A stretch of DNA of 64,000 nt from a virus: IMG/VR virus record IMGVR_UViG_3300035188_001312, positions 62,001 through 126,000 of that record; one strand, 5' to 3'. Shown piece by piece: positions 9,732-18,164 of the stretch. The position numbers were made by a program, and so were the translations under genes. The notes under the pieces are model-generated. The model searched no databases and was not told the origin of the DNA. It saw only the letters and a list, made by a program, of their open reading frames with translations. Every line of letters starts with the position of its first letter. Positions within the stretch are counted from its first letter, which is position 1.

Positions 9732-11492
9732 ATGGCTAAACATTATAAGATTGTTAAGAGAAATGGGGAAATCGTTCCCTTGGACATTACAAAAATAAGA
9801 CAGGTTATTGAATGGGCTGCAGTTGGTTTGGATATAAATCCCATTGAGTTAGAGTCTAATTTACATATGCGTTTTAGAAATGATATGACTACCAAAGAGA
9901 TTCAGGAAAATATTATTGATACCGCATTACAGTTAACTTCAATAGATTCACCCGATTGGAGAATATTAGCTGCAAGATTAAAACTTATGGATCTATATAA
10001 GGATATTAAATTTGAAAAAGGTTATGATACCTTTGGCTATGATGATTATTTGCGTCATGTCACAACATCCGTAGAACAGGGTTTATATGATGCAGCATTA
10101 TTATCATTATACACAAATGATGAAATTTCAACTGCTGGTACATTTTTAGATATGCGTTACGACATGGATTTTGATTATGCTGGTGCTAATATTATGATTC
10201 ACAGATATTTGATTACCCGCGAAAATTCTCCTTGGGAATTGCCTCAGGAAGCATTTTTGACTGCCGCAATGTTGATTGAACGATACCAACCAAAAGATAT
10301 TCGGTTAGATTTGGTTCGAGATACATATGAAAAAATGGCAAAAAGAAAATTATCATTGGCCACACCTATGTTGATGAATTTAAGAAAACCATTTGGTAAT
10401 TTATCATCATGTTTTATTGTTGCATTTGGTGATAGTAGAGATTCAATCTTTTATGTTTTAGATCAGATTGCAAAAATTAGTAAAAATGGTGGTGGTGTAG
10501 GAGTTAATGTTTCGAGAGTGCGGTGTAAAGGATCGTGGATTAATGGAACACCAAATGCATCTGGTGGGGTAATTCCGTGGATTAGAAATATTAATGATGT
10601 TGTTGTTTCTGTAAATCAACAGGGTAAAAGAGCTGGTGCTGCAACAGTAGCATTGGATTCGTGGCATATGGATATTGAAGATTTCTTAGAACTTCAAACT
10701 GAAAATGGTGACCATCGAATGAAAGCATTTGATATTTTTCCACAGGTGGTATTATCGGATGAATTTATGCGTCGAGTTGAAGCGGATAAATTGTGGACTT
10801 TAGTTGATCCTCATGAAATTAAAATTAAATTTGGTGTGGACATCGCTGAAATATGGGGTACTGAATTTGAAAAATTGTATCAACAAATTGAAAATCTTAT
10901 TTTTGATCATGGCAAAAAATTCAACGTTGATTTAGAAAATCTCAGTGTGGAAGATTTTGAAAAAGAGTATAAAGAGTTGTTGATTGGTAAAGATGTTGGA
11001 AGTTTAACCGATCACACCTGTTTAAAAATGATTAAACGCATTAGTGCAAAAAATCTTTTCAAAACGATTATGAAAACACAGGTTGAAACTGGTATGCCTT
11101 ACTTGACCTTTAAAGATGCAATGAACAGAGCAAACCCAAATAAACATGATGGCATGATTGGTAATGGAAATCTGTGTTTATCTGGCGATACTATAGTGAA
11201 TGCAAGAATTGATGATAGTTTTGTTGATCTAAGAATGGAGGAGCTAGTTGAAATTTACAAAGAAAATAAGAATATTTCGGTTAAATCATTTGACCATGAA
11301 ACTGATACCACAGAATACCAAACTTTAACTGATGCGTTTTTAACTTATGAAAAATCAAATGTTATGAAATTAACAGATAGTGAAACAGGAAATTATGTTA
11401 TTTGTACACCAGATCATAAAATTTGGACTGAAAACCGAGGATATGTACAAGCTAAGGATTTGGTTTCATCTGATCGTCTTAAAATACAATAA
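9732..11492 (+). CDS. nrdA: Ribonucleotide reductase large subunit, piece 1, fused to split intein N-half
   Basis: 586 residues: about 481 of RNR followed by 105 of intein. Residues 1-90 are an ATP-cone (KIVKRNGEIVPLDITKI). Residue C227 in NLSSCF corresponds to E. coli NrdA C225, and a glycine-rich NGGGVGVNVSRVR segment follows. The RNR part stops at GNGNL, the N437-L438 of E. coli NrdA, just before the thiyl-radical cysteine. The intein begins C-LSGDT (block A) and carries CTPDHKIW (block B, TxxH), ending with a stop after RLKIQ. The sequence resembles the known NrdA-2 type split inteins of environmental phages. The protein would be non-functional until trans-spliced with the product of the next gene. 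A weak AAGGAA precedes the start. Confidence 0.95.
   Translation: MAKHYKIVKRNGEIVPLDITKIRQVIEWAAVGLDINPIELESNLHMRFRNDMTTKEIQENIIDTALQLTSIDSPDWRILAARLKLMDLYKDIKFEKGYDTFGYDDYLRHVTTSVEQGLYDAALLSLYTNDEISTAGTFLDMRYDMDFDYAGANIMIHRYLITRENSPWELPQEAFLTAAMLIERYQPKDIRLDLVRDTYEKMAKRKLSLATPMLMNLRKPFGNLSSCFIVAFGDSRDSIFYVLDQIAKISKNGGGVGVNVSRVRCKGSWINGTPNASGGVIPWIRNINDVVVSVNQQGKRAGAATVALDSWHMDIEDFLELQTENGDHRMKAFDIFPQVVLSDEFMRRVEADKLWTLVDPHEIKIKFGVDIAEIWGTEFEKLYQQIENLIFDHGKKFNVDLENLSVEDFEKEYKELLIGKDVGSLTDHTCLKMIKRISAKNLFKTIMKTQVETGMPYLTFKDAMNRANPNKHDGMIGNGNLCLSGDTIVNARIDDSFVDLRMEELVEIYKENKNISVKSFDHETDTTEYQTLTDAFLTYEKSNVMKLTDSETGNYVICTPDHKIWTENRGYVQAKDLVSSDRLKIQ
11175..11489 (+). other. Split intein 1, N-fragment (105 residues)
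   Basis: It starts at Cys1 of CLSGDT and ends at the ORF stop. Block A and block B (TPDH) are present. Its partner begins at 11592. No endonuclease domain is present, and only 99 bases separate the halves. Confidence 0.92.
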
Positions 11493-11497
11493 AATTT

Positions 11498-11539
11498 AAA
11501 ACATCTGTGATTATATTATTATAGATGTTTAATTTTTTT
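11498..11539 (+). terminator. Terminator-like hairpin between RNR pieces 1 and 2
   Basis: AAACATCT pairs with AGATGTTT over a 17-base AT-rich loop and is followed closely by a run of seven T. If it works, piece 2 needs its own promoter: TTGAAG and GATAAT spaced by 16 bases follow at about 11553-11580. Confidence 0.5.
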
Positions 11540-11552
11540 AAAAAAAACAATT

Positions 11553-11580
11553 GAAGCGTTAAAATACAAAACGATAATAC
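11553..11580 (+). promoter_or_regulatory. Possible sigma70-type promoter for RNR piece 2
   Basis: TTGAAG, 16 bases, then GATAAT, lying between the hairpin and the ribosome site AGGAAAG of piece 2. A match in AT-rich DNA is only suggestive. Confidence 0.3.
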
Positions 11581-11591
11581 AGGAAAGTAAA

Positions 11592-11690
11592 ATGATAGAA
11601 ATAGAATATTTAAATGTTGAAATTCCAGTTTATGATATAAATGTTAAAAAAAATAACAATTTTTATGCAAATAATATATTGGTGCATAAT
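11592..11690 (+). other. Split intein 1, C-fragment (33 residues)
   Basis: Blocks F and G read VYDINVKKNNNFYANNILVHN minus spacing, ending in the His-Asn dyad with Cys at +1. The +1 Cys is at the same time the predicted radical cysteine of RNR. Confidence 0.92.
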
Positions 11691-12626
11691 TGTCAGGAAT
11701 CCTATTCAAATTTTAAACCATCAACAGTTTTAGACAGTAGAATTGAGGAAGCTGATGGAAAATTCAAAATAGTTGGTGAGGTTGATGCTGGTTTAGTGCA
11801 TGTTTGTAACTTAAATAGTATTAATTTGTCCAACATTACCGATAATGATGATTTGAAATCTGTTTGTGAAACCGCTGTTCGTTTATTAGATAATGCTATT
11901 GATTTTACTGATGTTCCAATTCGAGAAGGTGAAATTCACAATAATTTATATAGAACTATTGGTGTTGGTAGTATGGGTTTAGCTGATTATCTTGCAAAAA
12001 GACAAATTCAGTATGCTAATTCAACAGAGGTGGTCGATGAATTATTTGAAAATATTGCTTACTACACTATTAACGCATCAATCCAATTAGCTAAAAAATT
12101 GGGTACATATAAAAAATATGCTGGTTCGGAATGGTCTAAGGGTTTAATTTTATGTAGAGATAGAGATTGGTTTAAAAATAACACGAAAGATCCCGCAAGA
12201 TGGATGAAAACTTTTGATGATTTGAAAAAATATGGTATTCGCAATAGTCATATTCATATGATTGCACCCAATTGCCAAGATCCGAATAATAAAATCAGAA
12301 CTAAAAATGGTGTTAAATCTATTTATGATATTTTAGTCGAACAAGGGTTTGATATTGCTACTATTGAGAACAATGATCCTCATTGGGTAGATTTAAAAAC
12401 TCCTATTGAGGTTGATACTTTAAATGGTGTGGATGTTTGTGACCGAATTTGGTTTAATGGAAAACAGGATACCATAAATATTGAATTTGAAGATGGTAAT
12501 ACCTATACTTATACTTTAAATCACAAGTTGTTAGTTTCTCGAATTGACGGAACGACCGAATGGGTTCGAGTTGATGAGTTGCAAGAAGGTGATGAAATTG
12601 TTAATCAAGATGCTGTAATTAATTAG
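11592..12626 (+). CDS. nrdA: Ribonucleotide reductase large subunit, middle piece, flanked by an intein C-half and an intein N-half
   Basis: 344 residues in three parts: intein 1 C-half (33), RNR (about 194), intein 2 N-half (117). The C-half ends FYANNILVHN and the first extein residue is Cys, giving N-L-C-Q-E, the E. coli N437-C439-E441 active site. VHVCNLNSINL contains the equivalent of C462. The RNR part ends at HMIAPN, the start of the substrate phosphate loop (PSETSS in E. coli). Intein 2 then begins with Cys but with an unusual block A (CQDPNNKI); its block B is TLNHKLLV. AGGAAAG lies before the start. This one polypeptide must undergo two trans-splicing reactions to become the centre of the enzyme. 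Confidence 0.95.
   Translation: MIEIEYLNVEIPVYDINVKKNNNFYANNILVHNCQESYSNFKPSTVLDSRIEEADGKFKIVGEVDAGLVHVCNLNSINLSNITDNDDLKSVCETAVRLLDNAIDFTDVPIREGEIHNNLYRTIGVGSMGLADYLAKRQIQYANSTEVVDELFENIAYYTINASIQLAKKLGTYKKYAGSEWSKGLILCRDRDWFKNNTKDPARWMKTFDDLKKYGIRNSHIHMIAPNCQDPNNKIRTKNGVKSIYDILVEQGFDIATIENNDPHWVDLKTPIEVDTLNGVDVCDRIWFNGKQDTINIEFEDGNTYTYTLNHKLLVSRIDGTTEWVRVDELQEGDEIVNQDAVIN
12273..12623 (+). other. Split intein 2, N-fragment (117 residues, unusual block A)
   Basis: It begins CQDPNNKIRTKNG instead of the usual C-x-x-G/x-D-T. Block B (TLNHKLL) is normal, and the end (ELQEGDEIVNQ) is like the N-halves of other phage split inteins. Confidence 0.85.
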
Positions 12627-12712
12627 ATTAACATCTGCAGGTCTTAATGTTGTTTTAAGTTGAATTAAAACCATCATAAATTATTTTAAATCAAAAATTG
12701 AGAAAATGTTAA

Positions 12713-12820
12713 ATGAAAATTAAAAAGATAACTAAAAATGTTGAGAAAACAATAACCTATGATTTTGAAGTAAAAAATCAGCATCATTATTTTATGGAAA
12801 ATGGTGTTGCATCACATAAT
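12713..12820 (+). other. Split intein 2, C-fragment (36 residues)
   Basis: Blocks F and G read TYDFEVKNQHHYFMENGVASHN when taken in parts, ending in His-Asn with Thr at +1. The +1 residue differs from intein 1 (Cys), which may help keep the two reactions apart. Confidence 0.9.
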
Positions 12821-13204
12821 ACGAGTTCTAGTTTGGTGCAAGGTTGTTCTGCTTCGGTATTACCAATATTTAGTAAATTTTATGTTGATAAAAATTCTAA
12901 AGGTTCTGTGCCCATTATGCCTCCATATATCAAGGATAACTTTTGGTACTATCAGGAATTTAAAAATATTCTTCAAAAAAATGTAGTTGATGTTATTTCG
13001 AGAATACAAAAATGGACTGATACCGGTATTTCGATGGAATTAATCATTAATTTAAATTTACCAAATGTGAACGCGAAGTATATTTACGAAACTTTGATGA
13101 CCGCATGGAAAAATGATTTGAAAACAGTGTATTATATTCGATCTGTCCAAAAAAATTCATCTGATGTATCTGCTAAAGAGGAATGTGCCAGTTGTTCGGG
13201 TTAA
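12713..13204 (+). CDS. nrdA: Ribonucleotide reductase large subunit, C-terminal piece, with intein 2 C-half
   Basis: 163 residues: 36 of intein and about 127 of RNR. The extein begins TSSSLVQGCS, completing the phosphate loop (E. coli ETSSQISNATNG). The C-terminus is ECASCSG, a CxxC pair like the redox-shuttle cysteines of NrdA (CESC). The three exteins sum to about 802 residues, a normal class I large-subunit length, so nothing seems lost. The 86-base gap to piece 2 holds no gene. No small subunit (NrdB) lies in the window. Confidence 0.93.
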   Translation: MKIKKITKNVEKTITYDFEVKNQHHYFMENGVASHNTSSSLVQGCSASVLPIFSKFYVDKNSKGSVPIMPPYIKDNFWYYQEFKNILQKNVVDVISRIQKWTDTGISMELIINLNLPNVNAKYIYETLMTAWKNDLKTVYYIRSVQKNSSDVSAKEECASCSG

Positions 13205-13237
13205 TTTTTTAGAATAAAAAATATTTTTGTCATTTAT

Positions 13238-13275
13238 ATTATCCGGGTTAAATATTTTTTTCCTGGATAATTTCA
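13238..13275 (+). terminator. Possible terminator after RNR
   Basis: ATTATCC and GGATAAT arms flank a T-rich loop, about 35 bases after the RNR stop. The U-tract is poor. The rest of the 350-base gap to the fibre gene is AT-rich leader with no ORF I can support. Confidence 0.35.
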
Positions 13276-13515
13276 CGTTTATACCAAATAATTTTTTTCT
13301 ACCATCAAAAAATAAAAAATAATTATAAATATTTGGGTATATTGTTCATGTCTTAGACATTGCATGTTTTATGTATAGTTTATTTACAGTCATCAAATAC
13401 AAACATGGTAAAAGACATAATCGCTGTTAAAAAAATATGGGGTGTGAATAAATATAATTAGTAAAAATGTCTAATTTTTCCGTTTAACATTTTGATATGT
13501 TAAATTTAAAATAAT

Positions 13516-13523
13516 GATAAATA
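13516..13523 (+). promoter_or_regulatory. Late promoter (GATAAATA) of the long fibre gene
   Basis: GATAAATA, 35 bases before the ATG at 13558, followed by AAAGGAG as ribosome site. Confidence 0.6.
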
Positions 13524-13557
13524 AAAAGGTAATTTATAAATTAAAGGAGTTTTAAAT

Positions 13558-16500
13558 ATGACTAAAATTAAACTGCATAATCCAGTATTAGCTGAAAACA
13601 GTACATTTGGTAATTTTTCTGTTGAAAGTTTAGCTACTGACCCAAATTTGACCAGTGTGTTGTCAACAGGTAGAATTTGGTTTAATAGTGCTGAAAAAAG
13701 ATTCAAAGGTGCGTTTTTAAATACTAACAGCACCTCTGTTGATATTATGTATTTAGCACAACATACTGATATTATCAATATCAATAACACTATTACCACA
13801 CTGGAAGCTAAATTAGATAGTACGACTGGTGCACTTACAGATTTAACTACAACTGCAAAAAACAATTTGGTTGCTGCAATTGATGAGTTAGATGGAGAAA
13901 TTGGTGATTTATCTGCATTAACTACAACTGCAAAAAATACTATTGTTGCTTCTATCAATACATTAGATTTCTTATTAGGAAAAGTTGCATTACCTACTAC
14001 AGCAACTACTGTAACTGGTGCAATTGCTGAACATGAATCTGATATTGGACATGTTCAAAACTTAACTACTACAGCAACAAACTTAACATCTGCTGTTAAT
14101 GAATTGGATTCATTGTTAGGTAAAGTAGTATTAACTACTACTGCACATAAAGTTACTAACGCTGTTAACGAATTAGATGCATTATTAGGTAAATCTGTAT
14201 TAACCACAACTGCAACTACAGTTACTGCAGCATTAGTTGAACATGAATCGGATATTGGACATGTTGAAAGTTTAACTACTACAGCAAAAAATTTAACTGA
14301 TGCTGTTAATGAAATAAACACAGCTAAAGTTGCGAGAATTGATATTGTTGGTAAAACAGTTGGTTCGAATACTCTTATTCCTGTTATTACTTATAATAAC
14401 CAAGGTCAAATTACGGCTACAACTACAGCACCTGTAACTATTGATTTACAAGGTGTTACTGATATTGGTAATACATCTAATAATGAAATCATTTTAACTG
14501 ATGGTGTTGCTGGTACAACTGCAGGTTTAACTGCTGATTTCTTAACTACTTCACACGCTGTTAGTGCTGGTTCGTTAGGTGTTACTGCAAACGCACACGT
14601 TGGTGGAACTTTAGACGTTACTGGAAATGCAACTGTTGGTACACTTACTGCTGGTGTTACTACTATTCTTTATGGTGATACTACTATCGCTAATGATGGT
14701 ACAAATAAAGGTAACTTGATTATTCAAGGAAATTTAACTGTTAAAGGTGCAACAACTACAGTTGATACAGAAATCTTAAAAGTTGCAGATAACATTATTA
14801 CTTTAAATTCTAATGCGGTTGGTGCTCCAACAGAAAATGCTGGTTTAGAAGTAAATCGTGGTAATTTAGGTACACAAACTATCATTCAGTTCAATGAAAC
14901 AACTGATACTGTACAGGTTGCTGTTTGGAACAAAAACACATCACAATTTGAAATGATTGATGTTGCTAGTGCAAACAACAATAAAGACATTCTTGATGAA
15001 ATTGATGCAGTAGAAGCATCATTAGGTTTTGGTGGACCACTAGGTACAGTTTATACTGCAACTAGCAATAATTACATTGCTGGTTTAACTGTTACTGCGG
15101 ACGTTTCTAAATTAGATACAGAATTGAAAAGAGTTGAGAATGGTGCAGGAAATTGGTTATCATTAACAACAACTGCTAAAACATTAACAACTGCTGTTAA
15201 TGAATTAGATGCTGAGTTAGGTCCATTAGGTGATTTAACAACTACTTTGAAATCTACATTTGGTGCAGCTATCAATGAAGTTGATCAACATGCTAATAAC
15301 TTATACACTACAATCGGTTCATATGTTACTACTGACGCAACATCATTAAATATCACTGGTACAAATTATTTGAATTCTGCTACTACAATTTCAACTGCTT
15401 TATCTACATTAGATACAACATTGAAAACTAGAGCTGATAATTTAGGTGTTGCTGCTGGTACAGTAGGTGACGTATATACTGCTGATGCAGCATCACATTA
15501 TTTGAAAGCAACTGCATTCACTGCTGCTAGTAAAACGGCATCATTATTCAATGCGGATTTATTGTTAGATACACAATTATTTAACACTAATACAAATATT
15601 GGTGTATTAACTAATTTAACAACTGATACACAAACTACTATTGTTGCTGCTATTAATGAAGTTGATTTACATGCTAACCATATTTACACGGCATTAGGCA
15701 CAGCAATTGCTCAAGATGGTACCGTATTCACAGTTAGTGGAACAACTTATCTTGGTGGTGCTACAACTGTTGCTGAAACATTTAGTGCAATTGACACTAA
15801 TTTGAAAAGAGTTGAAGATGGCGTTGGTGATTGGACTACATTAACCACAGTTCATAAAACAGTAACTACTGCAATCAATGAATTGGATGCATTGTTAGGT
15901 AAAACTGTATTATCAACAACTGCGAAAACAGTAACTCCAGCAATCAATGAATTAGATACAAGATTGAATGCTGAGGTATTGAGAGCGACAACTACTGAAG
16001 GAACTTTAGCAAGTTTAAATACTACTGTTAAAACTAACTTAGTTGCGGCTATTAATTCTGAAGTAGCAAGAGCTAATACTGCTGAAAGTAACTTAACTAC
16101 TAGATTGAATAAAGTTAACACTGCTGCTGGTATTACTAATGACACTTATACTGCTAATGCAACAACAAATTATTTAACATCTGCAACATCATTGTTTAAT
16201 GCTGATGAATTGTTGGATGCTAAATTAAAAGCAACAATCGTAGCTTATGCAGGAACAACAAAATTAACACAAGGTACATCTTTAATTGGTTATAAAGGTT
16301 ATACTGAAACTGATCTTAATATTGTTAACCCAACTGTTGAAATCGTAGCTGGTACATTAGAATCTGCTATTGATGACATCGTATCATCTGTTAACCTTAA
16401 AATTCATGAATTGGAAAACAGATATGTTAAAGCTGAAGTTGCACAATCTGAAAAATCAGATACTTACACAGTTGTTCATAACTTAGATACATTGTTTGTT

Positions 16501-16647
16501 GACGTATCAGTGCAGGTTTATGATGAAACTGATTTAGCTTGGCGTTTTGATTTAGTTGTTGTTGAAGTTGTTGACGCTAATACGGTTACAATTTCATTGG
16601 CAGCTGGTATCGCACAACAAATCAGATATGTTGTACATGGTTACTAA
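13558..16647 (+). CDS. Long tail-fibre-like protein with coiled-coil repeats
   Basis: 1,029 residues, Thr/Ala/Leu/Asn-rich. A repeat of about 30-35 residues recurs across the N-terminal and central parts: LTTTAK followed by A-[VI]-[ND]-E-[LI]-D and LLGK (for example NELDALLGK, VAAINEVD). The spacing suggests a trimeric coiled-coil shaft. A beta-rich segment (residues 265-430, with AHVGGTLDVTGNATVG) interrupts it. The C-terminal about 80 residues (YTVVHNLDTLFVDVSVQVYD...) form a separate head seen in other phage fibres. It stands alone between a late promoter and a strong terminator. The role in host binding is inferred from architecture. Confidence 0.75.
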   Translation: MTKIKLHNPVLAENSTFGNFSVESLATDPNLTSVLSTGRIWFNSAEKRFKGAFLNTNSTSVDIMYLAQHTDIININNTITTLEAKLDSTTGALTDLTTTAKNNLVAAIDELDGEIGDLSALTTTAKNTIVASINTLDFLLGKVALPTTATTVTGAIAEHESDIGHVQNLTTTATNLTSAVNELDSLLGKVVLTTTAHKVTNAVNELDALLGKSVLTTTATTVTAALVEHESDIGHVESLTTTAKNLTDAVNEINTAKVARIDIVGKTVGSNTLIPVITYNNQGQITATTTAPVTIDLQGVTDIGNTSNNEIILTDGVAGTTAGLTADFLTTSHAVSAGSLGVTANAHVGGTLDVTGNATVGTLTAGVTTILYGDTTIANDGTNKGNLIIQGNLTVKGATTTVDTEILKVADNIITLNSNAVGAPTENAGLEVNRGNLGTQTIIQFNETTDTVQVAVWNKNTSQFEMIDVASANNNKDILDEIDAVEASLGFGGPLGTVYTATSNNYIAGLTVTADVSKLDTELKRVENGAGNWLSLTTTAKTLTTAVNELDAELGPLGDLTTTLKSTFGAAINEVDQHANNLYTTIGSYVTTDATSLNITGTNYLNSATTISTALSTLDTTLKTRADNLGVAAGTVGDVYTADAASHYLKATAFTAASKTASLFNADLLLDTQLFNTNTNIGVLTNLTTDTQTTIVAAINEVDLHANHIYTALGTAIAQDGTVFTVSGTTYLGGATTVAETFSAIDTNLKRVEDGVGDWTTLTTVHKTVTTAINELDALLGKTVLSTTAKTVTPAINELDTRLNAEVLRATTTEGTLASLNTTVKTNLVAAINSEVARANTAESNLTTRLNKVNTAAGITNDTYTANATTNYLTSATSLFNADELLDAKLKATIVAYAGTTKLTQGTSLIGYKGYTETDLNIVNPTVEIVAGTLESAIDDIVSSVNLKIHELENRYVKAEVAQSEKSDTYTVVHNLDTLFVDVSVQVYDETDLAWRFDLVVVEVVDANTVTISLAAGIAQQIRYVVHGY

Positions 16648-16688
16648 TAAAACCGTTGTTTGAACTTTATTGTTTGAACGATTATTTA

Positions 16689-16722
16689 AAACCTATGGTG
16701 GGAAACTATCATAGGTTTTTTA
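16689..16722 (+). terminator. Rho-independent terminator of the long fibre gene
   Basis: AACCTATG pairs with CATAGGTT over a 12-base loop, then TTTTTT. Confidence 0.85.
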
Positions 16723-16724
16723 AT

Positions 16725-17024
16725 GACTTTAAAATTAATTTTGAACTATGACACTCTAAAGGATGTGTTTTCTAATACGTGTTTCAATCGTACTATTTTG
16801 GGGTGAGTTCGAGTCATTATTTTCCGTGTGAGAGCACTTTTGATGTTGACAGGCGTAAATCGTTTGTTTTTGTGGCTATTATCGCACACCGGATTTGGTT
16901 TTTTGTATAATTGTACTACAATAATTTAATTATTTTGATTCTCTGCATTTCCAACCTACAGGGTGGGGTTCTTGTAGAGAAACTAGAAAAATTTAAAATT
17001 GATATAATTTTTTGAGGTAAAGAA
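16725..17024. other. Gene-free 300-base stretch with hairpins; possible structured RNA
   Basis: There is no ORF with a ribosome site. Two nested structures can be drawn: TCCGTGTGA near 16828 with TCGCACACCGGA near 16890, and TCTCTGCA near 16943 with TGTAGAGA near 16975 (one G-U). The second hairpin encloses CAGGGTGGGG, resembling the inverted-repeat element at 62394. The base composition is less AT-rich than nearby gaps. Confidence 0.35.
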
Positions 17025-17201
17025 ATGGACGCACCTATCACTAATCCTAGACAAACAACATTGAGAGAAATATCTACAATATTGCGAGAATTCGATTTTG
17101 AAAATTTTAATCCTAGAGAGGATAAAATGGCACTTATGAATGAATTACAATTAATTAATTCAAAACTTGGTAAAATATTAGGAGGGTTTGACAATGGCTG
17201 A
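17025..17201 (+). CDS. Small hypothetical protein, 58 residues
   Basis: It begins MDAPITNPRQTTLREIST and ends KILGGFDNG. TTGAGGT precedes the ATG with suitable spacing. It overlaps the start of the next gene by 8 bases, with the next gene's AGGAGGG inside its 3' end, as expected for translational coupling. Helical and charged; no family recognised. Confidence 0.6.
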   Translation: MDAPITNPRQTTLREISTILREFDFENFNPREDKMALMNELQLINSKLGKILGGFDNG

Positions 17202-17391
17202 GATGCACCAGAAACAAAACGATCAAATTGAATTATGGTTACAATTAGTTGCAAATTTGGCAGATTCAACCGCTGATAAACCAGAAGCAGAGATTACTAA
17301 GAAGGATATTGTTAAAATAGCTAGAAAAATCAATGATATAGTAAATGTATTATATGGGAAATCAAAAATTTCTGGTTGGAGAATAAATTGA
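17194..17391 (+). CDS. Small hypothetical helical protein, 65 residues
   Basis: I chose the ATG at 17194 because AGGAGGG lies 7 bases upstream; a TTG two codons earlier has no such site. The protein is helical (NDQIELWLQLVANLAD, ITKKDIVKIARKINDIVNVL). It is paired with the preceding 58-residue gene and its function is unknown. Confidence 0.6.
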   Translation: MAEMHQKQNDQIELWLQLVANLADSTADKPEAEITKKDIVKIARKINDIVNVLYGKSKISGWRIN

Positions 17392-17405
17392 TTTATTTTT
17401 TATAG

Positions 17406-17411
17406 TATAAT
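17406..17411 (+). promoter_or_regulatory. Possible non-late promoter (TAGTATAATA type)
   Basis: TATAAT in the context ATAGTATAATATT, with no good -35. The same TAGTATAATA context recurs at 18922, 27543 and 34551 before non-structural or leader regions. Confidence 0.35.
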
Positions 17412-17583
17412 ATTTTTTTAAATTGAGGTAAATAGAGTATATTTGAATTTTACACTGATAATTGATTTTAAAAATAAATATTTTTTTTATTTAATTTCGG
17501 TTATAATACATAAAGAGTACCAATATAGAAAGAAGTCTTCAGGTAGGTAAACTCTTTAACATTTAATTAACTTTTAGAATGAT

Positions 17584-17817
17584 ATGACACACAATACAAA
17601 ATTAGAATTAGAAATCAAAAATTTAATTTCAACCTTAACAAATGATGAAGTATATTCCGAATATGGAATTATTATTAACGCAGATAAAACTGTTTTTGAT
17701 GATGTAAATCATAGAACTTATCCAAATATAACTGATTGGGTCTATGATTATGTTAATGATACTGGTTCAGAATTTGAAAAATTTCCAACGAGTTATGGGT
17801 ATGATGATGATTATTGA
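17584..17817 (+). CDS. Small acidic hypothetical protein
   Basis: 77 residues, rich in Asp/Asn/Tyr (ends SYGYDDDY). The ribosome site is weak. A TTATAAT at about 17505 could promote it. The composition is protein-like but I recognise no family. Confidence 0.45.
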   Translation: MTHNTKLELEIKNLISTLTNDEVYSEYGIIINADKTVFDDVNHRTYPNITDWVYDYVNDTGSEFEKFPTSYGYDDDY

Positions 17818-17880
17818 TTGATTCAATTTACCCTGTGTATTTTTAAGTAGTTAACTCAAACATCTCACCAATAAATTCTT

Positions 17881-18111
17881 ATGATAACTAAGTTACCTGA
17901 TGGTAGAATATTCGAAACAACTCCAATATTAACAATTTTGTATGATGCAAATGAACCTGTTTATAAGTACACGTTTACTACTATTGATAGATCTGTGAAA
18001 TCTTCAGCTAGACATAATTGGGTGGTGTGGAACAAATTGTTGAAAGATGTTGATTTAGTTAAGATGGATTCTATTGATACTAATATTCATGAATTGTTGC
18101 TTCAAAGATAA
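17881..18111 (+). CDS. Small hypothetical protein, faintly Hint-like
   Basis: 76 residues. The core (VYKYTF, then VKSSARHNWVVW, then LLKDVDLVKMDS) resembles the block-B-to-end part of an intein or Hint fold, with His in the position of TxxH. There is no Cys1 block and no C-terminal HN, so it could not splice. The ribosome site is not evident. It could equally be an unrelated small protein. Confidence 0.4.
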   Translation: MITKLPDGRIFETTPILTILYDANEPVYKYTFTTIDRSVKSSARHNWVVWNKLLKDVDLVKMDSIDTNIHELLLQR

Positions 18112-18164
18112 TTACATCAATCTTTAGTATAGTATATGATATAGGTGGGTATTACTACGCAATT

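Noticed and set aside
16790-16850. tRNA suggested by GTTCGAGTC
   Set aside because: The flanks do not pair as a T-stem, and no acceptor or anticodon arm can be drawn. No tRNA was found in the window.
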